Below are positions 42,167-53,107 of a stretch of 64,000 nt of DNA, piece after piece. Both the position numbers and the translations under genes were made by a program. Positions within the stretch are counted from its first letter, which is position 1, and each line of letters begins with the position of its first letter. Where the stretch lies: contig JBAKBP010007099.1 of assembly GCA_037953745.1 (NCBI GenBank), positions 1-64,000 on the forward strand, given 5' to 3'. The DNA comes from Lithodes maja. Its lineage: Eukaryota > Arthropoda > Malacostraca > Decapoda > Lithodidae. The notes under the pieces are model-generated. The model ran no database searches, was not told the DNA's origin, and worked only from the letters and a program-made list of their open reading frames with translations.

Positions 42167-44799
42167 TCATTCTCCACCTTGGCCGCTGCAGACCAACACA
42201 GGGACAGTAGGCTGCTCAGGTGGTTGCCTCACAAACTCCTTTAACAGGTTCACATGACATGCTTCCCCGTCCTCATCGAGTTCAATTGCCCAATTCCAAC
42301 AACTCTCAAGACTAAGATCATCTAGTTGCACCTGGGAACTACTCTGTCGCGGAGTGCCATCACACCCTACCATGTCACTAGGGGGGACAGGTTCTGGGGC
42401 CACTGCGGATCTCAATTTTGGTGCAATTACCGAGTCACCAAGGAGTGTTGCTGGGGCCAAACTCTCAACCCGACCACCATCCTTGACTTTGTCCTTCCGA
42501 CCCTTCCACCGCTGGTCTGAACCCTGGGTACTAGGCTGTGACACCTGAGCGGACTGAGAACTGGTGACAGCGCACGCCATCTGCTGCGTCTGGCACCTCT
42601 CGAGCCCCTCTTGCCCCTCCCTACTCGTGTCGGCCGCCCTCTCAGCAACGACTAAGGGTGGAACCTCGGAAGTGAGCACCGCAAAGTCGTTACCGAGAAG
42701 GAGGTCGACCCCCTCAACTGGCAATTTCTCCACAACACCCACATCCAACTCCCGTGTCACACCGTCCACCTCAAGTTCCACTCTGACCAGCGGGTAAGAC
42801 CGCGTAGCATTGATGCCTTGAACCACCGCAACCCGAGCCGCATTAATAGTCTTGCCAGCGAAGTTCTTAATAAGTGTCTGGGAAGCGCCCGTATCACGCA
42901 ACAACTCAAGCCTATGCTCCACACCAGCCCACCTTACAGTACCGTGCCCCCTATGACCACAAAAAGCATCTCGGACGGGTGACGAGCCCTCCTGCTGCTT
43001 CTGCACCGACTGTGACTTCGCAACTGACATATTACCCCGGGCAAACACGGAAGACCTCAAAGACACACCGATGTTGCTCACTAGTGACACCACTGCTGTA
43101 GGCGGTGTGCTCGGACATGAGCGCGCAATATGCCCCTTCTCATGACACTTGAAACACTCCACTTCGCTCTTGGATTTCCTCTGAGGTGAGGAAGGGCCCT
43201 GGCCTTTCTTTAACGGGAAGGGTTTCGACTTGGGATCAAAATTGGCACCAGTACTCTTAAATGGGTAATTAGTTGTGTCCTTAATTCGGGGGGGTGGAGT
43301 GGTACGCCCCTGGTTACCTGCCTCAGATCTCTGTGCAGACCCACACCCACGAATCAATGACACCCTGAGGTCAGCCAACTGAGCCGCCTTCTGTAGAGTT
43401 TTAGGTTGCTTTTCTTTCAGGTTAAGAGTCAAGTCACTGCCAGTACATTTAAAAAATTGCTCTAACAACACTTATTCAACACTGAACAACACTGAACTCT
43501 CTCCCAGAATCAGTCTTTCCCTCTTCCTATGACTTAAATTGCTTCAAACTCTGTGTGTCCAGGCATTTTGGCTCGAACGTCCCTTGATTTTGGCCCTGTC
43601 ACTCTTTCAACTATGGGGGAGGCACTCGCTATAGGCAGTTATGCCTTTTGCCTCCCTCAATCACATAGAAAAAAAAAAAAAAAAAAAAAAAAAATTGCTT
43701 CACTGCATCAAAAGTAGTTGCCTTCTCCCACCTTAACCAATTCTCAAATGCATCTGACAGCTCGCTAGCGTGTTCCTGGAAAGGACTCTCCTTTCTCTTG
43801 GGAACAGCCCTAAATTTCAGCCTATAGGTCTCTGGCTGCAACTCATACGCCCTCAGGAAAGCCTCTTTCACTGCCTCATAATTCACACAGGAATCTAGGG
43901 GCAAAGCATCGTACGCCTTGAGTGCTTTCCCCGTCAATCGTGACGAAACAAGGGCTGCCCACTTCTCCTCGGGCCATTGGTGCTCCTGGCACTTTTCTCA
44001 AAACGGAGAAAGAATTCTGTAACTCCTATCTCATCAAACACTGGAACCAACTTTAGTAGATGCGACAGGGACTGGTCATGGGGTCGACCCCCCTGGACGA
44101 TCCGGTTCCTCGTCACCTCTACACAAGTTTTCTCTAGGTCAACATCGGCACAATACCTTGCAGACTCATACTTGAGCTCAGCCTCATGCTTTTTCTGCTC
44201 GACAGACAGCTCAGCCTCATGCTTCTGCTGCTGCTGCCTGAGCTCAGCCTCATGCTTTCGCTGCTCGAGCTCAACCCTTCGCTGCTCGAGCTCAGTCTGT
44301 TGCTTAAGTTTGGCGAGCTCGAGCTGAAGCAACATCTCGGGAAACAAACTTTGAAGAGGGGGTGCTACATTGGGGACCCAACCCGTGAGTCACCTAGAGG
44401 CATACCCAACCGCCAGCGGACATCGGCATGCGGGAACGAACTCGGCTCCGGAACCCGAGGGGGGGCCATGATAGGAGTTGAGTGGAATGGGGGCTGGGAC
44501 GAAGGTACCCCAGCTCCCGCTCCACCCGAACCCCCATGCACCCCACCCAGCACACAGGTAACCAGCTCACTTCTTGATAAACCGCTAGTAACAGAAAACC
44601 CTAAGACCGTGGCTACACACTGCAGTCCGTACCGGTCCAGTCCCGACACCCGGTCCGCCGTCACAGGCTCCTCCAAAAAAATACGAGCATCCTCCTCATT
44701 GATCACCACCCGAACGCCGTTTAACAACTCCACCTTCTCCACCTCCTCGCCTGTCTCTCGCACTGTGCCCTCACTATGCTCAGACCCGTCCAGTGACAT
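42167..44799 (-). pseudogene. Gypsy D gag-protease with integrase deleted in frame
   Basis: Starting MSLDGSEHSEGT (44799), it encodes the N-terminal Gag, a Glu/Gln coiled coil, capsid (LLKLVPVFDEIGVTEFF; YELQPETYRLKFRAV), CCHC knuckle (CFKCHEKGHIARSC), protease (LLRDTGASQTL; LLGNDFAV) and the spacer AIELDEDGEA. At this point the frame jumps directly to CHVNLLKEFVRQPPE, which in B follows the integrase; about 390 codons are gone without losing frame. Breaks near 44360 and 43930 shift the frame, and LINE-1c splits the capsid (43474-43694). Confidence 0.88.
43474..43694 (+). mobile_element. LINE-1c: very short 3' fragment in Gypsy D gag
   Basis: It carries the last part of the LINE-1 coding region (from about GAACTCTCTCCCAG, 43489), the 3' UTR and a 26-base A tail ending 43694. 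The capsid sequence is interrupted between TTCTAACAACACT and ATTGCTTCACTGC, as seen by comparison with Gypsy A (5215-5240). The left junction has filler made of ACACTGAAC repeats copied from the flank. Confidence 0.88.
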
Positions 44800-45044
44800 G
44801 ATGGAGTCAACAACAAAATTCTCCAGTCAAGACAAAAGTAGCCAAACTCTCGCGTAGCTTTATTCACACAAAATATTCGAAGATGTTTTTGAGTGCAATA
44901 CTAGGTCACCAATAAACTCCAACAAGTTCTATATATCCTCAAAACAATGTCCACTGCCAACACTGCGAGAAATAAATTCAACCCCAAATGGCAATAAGAT
45001 TTCTCCAAAAAAAAACTGCAATATTCAGTTCACTATATACTGGT

Positions 45045-45056
45045 CTAAGGTCGCCA
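45045..45056 (-). promoter_or_regulatory. Primer binding site of Gypsy D
   Basis: Minus strand TGGCGACCTTAG, two bases inside the 5' LTR, identical to the site of Gypsy A. Confidence 0.65.
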
Positions 45057-45058
45057 TT

Positions 45059-46854
45059 TGTTACGACGGCACTACGAAATAAACAAGGGCACTTTATATT
45101 GGACTAGATGATAGGCTATATCTGCAACAACGGTACGCTAATTCCAAACCCTCGAACTATTACGCCGGTGAACAAAACACTTAAACCCTCCAGAGTTAAT
45201 CTACTGGATAACGGGGTATCAATTAACTGAGTTTTAGTGCACTTCTACAAAGGCTTTCCGGTGACGGCAAAGCCTACTCACAACAGGAGTACTTTACGTT
45301 AATAAAATGCTCTCAAGTAATAACAATGCTTAAATAAACTATAACAAGATTTAATAAAGAAGTATATGCTTACGATAACTTTAGTGTGAGTCTGTACTCA
45401 ACACTAAACTCTTCAATGCTCTATGAAAACACTGGAAGTCTAGTCCTACAGCAAACAGATATGGAATCTTCTGAAAACGTCTGCTGCTCCAAGATGCTCG
45501 TCGAATATAGAACAGAAATAATGCAGGGGCAGGACACCAAAGCGTGTATCTTAAATACACCAACAAGTAGGATACATATATATAAAACAAGGGAGTGCAA
45601 CAACTCTGTGACAGCACTAATAATAGCGACTCAAAACAGTACTTCCTTAGCCAAAGTAACAGCCATACTGGGTTGTTCACCAAGCATCAACCTAGGCTAA
45701 AATAATACGTGAATAATTCCTAAAGCATACGCAGTTAAAGTTAATAAACACAATGCTGTCTTTATTACTAATAAAGTCTAGCAGCGGCATAAAAGGTACC
45801 AGGAGACTAGGCAGAGCGCAAGCATGCTCGTAGCCTACTGTCTCCCCTTGAACAGATTTCCCTTATGTTACGTTAAGTGACTAGGAGGCTCTCTTGGTAA
45901 GTCCAGATCTCAAGTATCTGGTCTTGCCCTGGTGCTCCACAAAGGTCAACAAAATGAGGTAGCAAGCATACAAGTAAGAGTAGGCAAAAGCCCTTCGCTT
46001 GTATACTGCTACACTCACAAAGGTAAAATATGCACAAGGGTTACAGGCTACCTAGCTCCGTCGAAGTCGTACAGGCTCTGACTTGCCATATACATAACTC
46101 AGACAACGACCAAAGATACCCTCCACTGTCTAGCATTAAATAGTAACAAAGAACAACTCAATAATTAGAAGCACCCAATGATAATATGACTCCATGTGAC
46201 TATGACTAATAATCCCTAAAGCTAGTGCAAAACATATATGTGAGAACTGGTGCTGGTAATACGACTGGCCGACTATGGAAGTCGTATGCAGAACCAGAAG
46301 GGATAAGTATTTGAATAAAGTCAAGAAGTATGAAAAAGAAGAAGTTCAGAGAGAGAAACAGTAGTACAGAGGGTTAGATTGGGGACAGATTGCAAGGGAC
46401 GTCTAGGACCAAGCACAACATACCAAGCTCTAAGGAGACACGCGGGTAGGAGCCCCCCCAGCACCAAACTAAGACAGCGGCACCCAATCACAGACCACTA
46501 CGTCATGAAGAGCAGGCGTCATATGACCCGCCAGGTCCGCCGGCCAATCACGACCGTGGGAAACTCCGCCCGAGCGAGGAAGGCACACTTACATACACAT
46601 GCACATAATACCACCTCGCTGCCTCCTTCATTCTCTCTCTCCTTGCAATTCACACTACATATCTTATACTCTATCACTGATATAAAATACTTCCAAGTGT
46701 CACAGACAAGAATAAAGACCACCACTGATCTGTCTATGACATCATGAATACCAAGAAAGAAAGAACATTGTTCTACGATTATTATAGCGCATTTCACTGC
46801 CCTGGCGAGCGCTAGCGAGTACGAGCACATTCTGGCAAGCTGGCCAGCGTAACA
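45059..46854 (-). repeat. Gypsy D 5' LTR (uninterrupted, 1796 bp)
   Basis: TGTTACGAC ... GCGTAACA. It is the intact reference for the A/D LTR subfamily and shows where SINE-1 and LTR F interrupt the LTR of Gypsy A. The hairpin arms are at 46699-46707 and 46732-46740, with one mismatch. Confidence 0.92.
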
Positions 46855-46918
46855 CATTTGATTCAAATTCCGTGTGTCCAGGCATATTGGCTCGAACATT
46901 TCTTGATTTGGGCCCTGT
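46855..46918 (+). mobile_element. LINE-1d fragment, target of Gypsy D
   Basis: The bases after the D LTR, AAATTCCGTGTGTCCAGGC and GGCTCGAACATTTCTTGATT, match the LINE-1 coding end and stop (compare 3770-3830). It is short and diverged. It shows that D, like A, inserted into a LINE-1 copy but at a different point. Confidence 0.75.
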
Positions 46919-47144
46919 TACACCTGGATGGGGATAAATGTCTTAAAACAGTAGACTGAATGAGAGAGAAAAAAAGCAGGTCACCCCCCTTATGGCTCTT
47001 GCAATAATTAGAGTAAAGATTAATTTGACTCTCACATCTCCACCCTAAGCTGTACAAAATCTTATGAAAGCCTAAATATTAAGGGTATAAACTATCAAAT
47101 AATCCACTGTCTCCACACCCCCTTCCTAAACAGCATACAGTCGC
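46919..47144. other. Spacer, nothing recognised
   Basis: No coding frame, repeat or signal that I can name. Confidence 0.4.
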
Positions 47145-47357
47145 TTAACCCATACAGTACCAGGGACGTCCTAGTCATCATAGGCTGGCAACTATTAGAC
47201 AATTTCATTAAGCTTAGGAAGGACCTCTAGCAATTATATGGTTTCAAACTATCGCAACCAAACCTTTTAACTACCACAGATCCTTCCCTAGCGGCATAAT
47301 ATCGTGTTAATATAGCTAGAATAAAATATAACACGTCACTGGTACTCAAAGGGTTAA
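47145..47357. mobile_element. M5: 213-bp TTAA MITE
   Basis: TTAACCCATACAGTACCAGG at the left and, as reverse complement, TTAACCCTTTGAGTACCAGT at the right form terminal inverted repeats of about 25 bases (continuing GACGT / GACGT). TTAA stands at both edges (47145-47148 and 47354-47357). The length and ends are typical of piggyBac-type MITEs. No coding capacity. Confidence 0.85.
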
Positions 47358-47535
47358 TGCATCGTCTACTGCCAGCCAGAGTATAATACAAACCTCGGTA
47401 GTGGAAGCCACGTGGGACCTGTATCTGCAAATGCAATTTACATGAAAAATGAATGCGAACTCCAACCAAGCTGTAATTGTTTGGGAAAGTTGGTATAATT
47501 AATTTTCGAGCATCCTGTTGTGTGTGCGTGTGAGA

Positions 47536-47593
<58 letters not shown>

Positions 47594-47998
47594 ATATTGG
47601 TGTGTGTCTATTTGTGAGTGTAAGAGAAAATAGAGAGAGATGAGGTAGGAGTGTGTGAGTGTGTGTGTGTGTGGGTGTTGGGTAAGTGAGATAGAAGATA
47701 ATTATGTATGTGGGTGAGTGAACCTTCTCTGCTCTTTAGTTTAGATAGCGTCATATGTTTGTTATAATTTATTTACTCTTACACGATTTCATTAGACCGC
47801 TGAACACGATATCATTATTTTGTTTTCTTTTTTGGCAACTTTCGGCGATTTTGTTCTGAACATAATTATACACAAATATAAACTCACCTAAGCCTCCCAT
47901 AGTTTCTAATTTAGCTCAATAAAGTCGTCTAATAATAGCCTGAATGAAAATAATATGAAATATGTTTTGGTATACTGAAAGCGTTAGTTGTAATAAAT

Positions 47999-48071
<73 letters not shown>

Positions 48072-48158
48072 GGAAAGGAAATACTGGATATAAAGCGTAA
48101 ACAAATAAGTATAATTGTAGCTTGCCACTTTTAAAATATCTCTTCTCTTATATTCCAG
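47358..48158. other. Spacer with (GA)n and (AT)n microsatellites
   Basis: No gene before the candidate exon. GA repeat at about 47530-47592, TG repeats at 47658-47674 and a pure AT repeat at about 48006-48069. The Leu/Ser-rich and Tyr/Ile-rich open frames over these repeats are artefacts. Confidence 0.7.
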
Positions 48159-48210
48159 CTACTGCCAAACTATTTCAGCGAGCCAAGGAAGGTTGTCCTG
48201 TTGCCCTCTG
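48159..48210 (+). other. Candidate internal exon (52 nt) of a host gene
   Basis: A pyrimidine-rich tract ending TTATATTCCAG (acceptor, 48148-48158) precedes 52 bases, followed by GTAAGTA (donor, 48211-48217), an almost perfect consensus. All three frames are open; one reads TAKLFQRAKEGCPVAL. No partner exon was found nearby, and I do not recognise the protein. It is the only stretch in the window with this signature, but a chance pair cannot be excluded. Confidence 0.35.
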
Positions 48211-49261
48211 GTAAGTACACCTTGTTACTCGTTATATTATAAGAGTATCAGTACAGTCATGGCCAACACTCATCCCCTACTTCTCATAAAGTCACATTAA
48301 TGTTTCTCTATTGGCTTAACACACAAATACTTTTGACCCACCCCGAACAAATCTTGAATATATAAAGGCATTGTTATGAGTATTTTAAAGATGTTTTCAC
48401 TTAAACTTGAGTATTAACTCATACAGCCCCAGCTGATTTATATATGTTTCCCACTCGGAACCCAATCTAGTTTGCATTTTTGGTTTGGTTTTGCTGAAAA
48501 GACATATATATGGGTTAGAAATGAAGGAATATAAACAAAATAAATGCTGACCGAGGTCATCTTGAAGTCATAGGGGGAGGGGTCACCACCACCACTTGGT
48601 CCCATGCGCATTTTCAAAACTCCCGGGCTGGCAGCTTGTGGCGGTGAGTGTGGCTGATGTACGGTGCCTCCAGTTTTCAAGTGCGACTCATTTACACCAC
48701 CCGAACTTCATGAGTGCCTCCACAGTGCTTAAAAGAACATTAATTATCACCAAATGTCATTGTAAGTGTAGGTACAGTATTATAAGTGCATAGAGTTCAG
48801 TGTTATAATTGCAGCTGAGTGGCAAACCTAGCTCGCGTCCTGGTTACCATGGTGACTGGCGGCCATCTTGCCCCCAGACAATTATAACATGCACGGACGA
48901 ACACACAGTCAGCTGGCTGGCTGCCGCACCTCCCACACACACTCCCAACTTTCACTTTCATTAATTCACCCCGCTTATTGTTGTTGCTTCTTATCATGTA
49001 TTTTATTGTGTCAATATCACTTTTGTACATTATTTTTGGCACTTTTGAATTAAATAATATAGGCTAATATCACATTTAATTTGTGTACTGTTTACTCATG
49101 TTTAGCATCTCATGTAGCAGTCTTTTATTACAGTTTTATAAGTTTATAGTATATTTACAGGTTTAGCTGTCCGTCACTGTTATACAAATATTTTAGTGTC
49201 GCTATCACTTACACATTTTGTTCGGCACTTTGTACTTAGAATATTTATATATTCACACAGT
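48211..49261. other. Spacer and presumed 3' flank of the piggyBac gene
   Basis: AT-rich and without a convincing gene. The part next to 49262 would be the 3' flank of the piggyBac element, but I could not find its TTAA terminus. Confidence 0.4.
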
Positions 49262-50033
49262 GTTTTAGAAGTGCTCTAGGGTGTGATATTCCCTGGAGCA
49301 CCTTGGCAAACACAGAGCAACATCACAGTCTGAGCAAAAGAACCTGGTTTTTGTTCTGCTTGGGGTCCTCTTGTGTCGTATTCCGGCACACATGACACCG
49401 TATGTAGGGTTTTTCCTTGTTGACTGTGGGAGGCACGCAGTCTGGGAAGTGACGTTCAGTATTTCTGGCAATCCCCTCTGCTGCTGGGCGTCGATGGGCG
49501 GGGCATTGCTGGGGATGCGGGCCAGTCATATTCTTCCCCAGCAACTGCCTGGACAACTCAATGCAGAAGTTCTCCATCGCTTCTGTCTTGCCAGTGGTAG
49601 TGGAGTAGATGATGTGACAGTTGTACAGGGTTATATGTAAGAGGTGGAAGAATAACTTATTGTACCACCTCATCGTCTTCCTCGCACACTCAACTGACAA
49701 GATGACAGAGTCTGATATGTTCACCAGGCGCATGTTGGTGTTATAATCGCAGATGGCAAGAGGATTTTGTGCCTGATCACCTGTTGTACGATCACAGCAT
49801 CTGGTGTCTTGAAAGATGGGACAGAGGACTGTTGTGAGGATGTTCACATCACGGTTATCCAACCAGGACAGCAGTAGGACATCATTTACCTGGCGGGAGA
49901 TGATCGAGCCCTTTTGCCGCCTGGTTGGTAGCTCGTGCAGGAAGGCGCGATTCCTCCTGACAGTGCTGCAGATGCCTGTGCTTCGGCTATGCAGGTATTT
50001 GGCAAGGGAGGGGCTGGTGTACCAATTGTCGAG
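49262..50033 (-). pseudogene. piggyBac transposase, C-terminal half (split by Gypsy C)
   Basis: On the minus strand the protein starts at the insertion point with DNWYTS (family block DNxYTS), then SIISRQVNDVLLLSWLDNRDV, the block ARKTMRWYNKLFFHLL (RKT..WY..LFFHL of piggyBac) and a C-terminal cysteine-rich zinc domain: PYIRCHVC, then, after a frameshift near 49380, TRFFCSDCDVALCLPRC and EYHT, stop at 49262. The VDxxDQ motif of the family reads VNISDS here, so at least one conserved acidic residue is lost. The first codons of the long open frame (up to 50120) come from the LTR, not from the transposase. The other half is at 59419-60255. Confidence 0.85.
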
Positions 50034-51898
50034 TGTTACGAACTGGCACTCGGGTACACAAGGGCTCTCAATCAGGACTCGAATACGGCTCGCTGCCACA
50101 ACGGAAACACACGATCCCAACCCCTGAGTACTGCCAGCCGAACAAAAAACACCAATACCCTCCAGAGTTCAATCTGCTATAACGGGGTATACAAGAACTC
50201 GGTACTAGTGTTCAACAACAGACTAATAAAGAGACAGGAATTATCTAGTCTGGTCAACAATCAAACAATGAAGTAAGAAACAACAACACCAAAGAATAGT
50301 GTTGGCCGAAGCCGAAGTAATCCACCCTTGACTAAGAACTTAAGAAGTCCTCCACCCTCTACTTCGGATCGGCACTATTACGTTACGTTAATTAATAGTC
50401 CTTAAGCATCTAGCAAGGAATCTTCTGAAACAAGTTAGATGCTTCTCAGATGCTCGTAAGAAGTACATATCGGATTTTGAACAGTAATTCAATAAGCAAA
50501 AACACTGGCAATTAAATACTATTAAAGGTTTAAATTGGCATAAGAATAATTAAAAGAATATGCAATAGTAAATGGCAAACATTAAAAAGAAGTACTCCGC
50601 AAATGCAACGGCAATAGCCTACTCGGATTGTGCTCGTGGGCCACTAATCACTAAAGTAGCCAAGCTTGCAACACATGAAATCAATAGTGCATAAACAATA
50701 TCATACATAAGGAAAGCTTCAATACTATTCTGTATCTACTAATTGAGTAAAGTCTAGCTGGGGTACTGTGGGCAAAAGGTAGCAGTGACTGAGCAAAAAC
50801 GGCTCGTAGCCTAGCGAAGTCCTCACAACTGTTTAAAGTATTACGTTAAAACTAACAAGTGCACTTTGAGAAATCCAGATCCCTTGTATCTGGTTTTCTC
50901 TCGGCTCCTTGACAAAGTAAAAACAAACTGTTAATAAAATACAGGGTGGTTAGGCTGTTGCCCTCACGCACTGTAAATTATTAACTCAACACAGTCAGCC
51001 GCGAATACAACCTAGGCTTCACTGAACCGAAACGAGTATGCAGGCTTATCGCTTAACCACTGCATCAAACAACAACTCGTAACACAGAAAAGCCTTACCC
51101 CAGTCTAGCATTACCTAGACTAGCAGAAAACAGGAATAATAATAATAACACACAGGGAAATGCATATACAAGTGCAACAAACATAAATCAATCCTATTCT
51201 AAGTTAACCCTTCCAAAATAGGCTATCTAATAGGCAAGTATCTCGTGAGAACTCAAGCGATAATATGTTGGCTGACTAGCTCTGCACCAACGGGACCATG
51301 GAAGTTAAACAGGCAGGGAAAAGAGGAGATAAGAATGTAAGGTAGTAGAGAAAGTTCACATCAGTCAGAAGAATATATATAGTTAGCAAGGGAAATGAGA
51401 AGTCGCTCTGCCTAATGAGTTCTGATGAAAAAATGGCTAGACTTCCCTTTTTATACCCGGCCCTCTAGTGAGCCCAACGTGAACTACAAAGGACCGCCCA
51501 CTGACAACCATTATGTAATTTATCTCTCTCCTCTGGGATAGACAAAGGCTCCCCTAGCACTGAGGGGTGGGGGGTGGGGGGGGGGGGGGGAGTGCTAGTG
51601 AGTTAGGCCCACCTCCCGCCTGGCGCACCCACTGACCCCCAACTGTGGCGGTTTCTCTTCCCATCATTACAAATAAGTTTTACACACAATACTTATAACT
51701 AATGATATAAAATAGAACTCGTTGACTCAGATGAAAACAAAATACATATTCATAATACTTATAGTACAACGGCTCACATGAACTAAGTTAGGAAACTCTA
51801 CATAGACTACAGCCAAAGTTCCTGTCCTGACGATCCTAGCGAGAGTGGGGCATGACTAGGCGTTCTGTACAGCATGCTCACACTGGACATGCGTCACA
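50034..51898 (-). repeat. Gypsy C 3' LTR
   Basis: TGTTACGAACTGG ... GCGTCACA, 1865 bp. It contains a long G run (about 51568-51590). The hairpin of the other subfamilies is not obvious here, although TATAAAATA (about 51706) and GATGAAAACAAAATAC are in the same relative place. Confidence 0.93.
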
Positions 51899-51910
51899 CC
51901 TCCCCCAAGA
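51899..51910 (-). promoter_or_regulatory. Polypurine tract of Gypsy C
   Basis: Minus strand TCTTGGGGGAGG leads into TGTGACGC. Confidence 0.75.
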
Positions 51911-52294
51911 TTTTACTTGCTCAACCCTAAGCTAAAATCTGACAAACACAGAACCCCATCAAGCCCCTCACACCCAGCGACCGCATGGCACTAAAACAAA
52001 GCTGAGTTTATCACCAAAACACATCTTATTATTAAAAAAAAAATCACATTTTATAAATCCTCCCAACAATAGCAAAAAGACACAATATCATGCTCCCAGA
52101 GCGAGCTTACAGCAGCTCAGCCATTTGATAGTTCGTGGACTACTCAAACTCTATAGGCTATGACAAACTTATACGATTACCTATATCAAAAGAAAGAGTT
52201 TTTTTTATGATTTTTATATTTTAATATGTTTTTCCCGGCTGCACTATAAGGGCAGCCTATTTTCCTCCACTCAAACCCACACACCTGTGATAGC

Positions 52295-53107
52295 CTACGA
52301 CTGATCATCCACCCTTGATAAACAATCCGCGATCACATTGTCACATCCAGCAATATGACGGATGTCCAGGTTATACTCCTGCAACATCAAAGACCACCTG
52401 GTCAGTCTCATATTGCGATTGTGAAATTGATTCAGGAATCTCAAAGGGTAATGATCAGTGTAGATAACCACGACTGGGCCATAGGCTGGAACATACACCT
52501 CGAAGTGCCTGAGCGACAGCACAATCGCCAGTAATTCCTTTTCTATTGTAGAATAGTTCTTTTGTGCAGCATTGAACTTCTTAGAAAAGAAACTTACTGG
52601 GTGTTCCACACCTTCATTGTCTGTCTGTAGCAAGACGGCACCAGCCCCTACACCACTAGCATCTGTTGCCAGCTGAAAAGGCCTGTTAAAGTCTGGGGCC
52701 CTGAGTATCGGGTGAGTACATAGCAAATGTTTCACCAAAGTGAAAGCCTTTTCACACTCTGGTGCCGACAAAAACTTTTTGTCTTTAGATAACAAATCTG
52801 TGAGAGGTGCCAACACCGTTGAGTAACCTTTTATGAAGCGTCTGTAGTAGCCTATCATAACCAAGAATCTCATAATCTGCTTCTTGGTTGTTGGGTGCGG
52901 AAATTTATTGATAGCCTGTACCTTGTTCTGAGGAGGGCACACCTGTCCCCTTCCCACTACAAACCCAAGGTACTGCACAGTGGCTTTTACGAAGTCACAC
53001 TTTGCCAAATTTACTACCAGACCTGCTTCACTAAATTTCCGGAACAAGGTCTCAAGGTGCTCACAATGGCTCTCAAAGTCGTCATCATAAATGATTACAT
53101 CGTCCAA
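52295..53107 (-). pseudogene. Gypsy C RT end and RNase H
   Basis: Starts in the catalytic loop (YLDDVIIYDDDFE) after a deletion of about 17 bases that removed the residues joining MNEI to CTVYLDD. It continues with VQYLGFVVGRGQVCPP, FLVMIGYYRRFIKGYSTVLAPL, then RNase H: FQLATDASGVGAGAVLLQ, IEKELLAIVLSL and YTDHYPLRF (H to Y change against the copies with TDHHPL). It ends ADCLSRVDDQS. RNase H itself is open. Confidence 0.87.

Noticed and set aside
47227..47595. Open frame starting with a Leu/Ser repeat
   Set aside because: It comes from the (GA)n run and crosses the end of M5; no protein signal.
49323..50120. Start codon of the piggyBac C-terminal frame inside the LTR
   Set aside because: The first residues, up to 50034, are translated from the Gypsy C LTR and are not part of the transposase.
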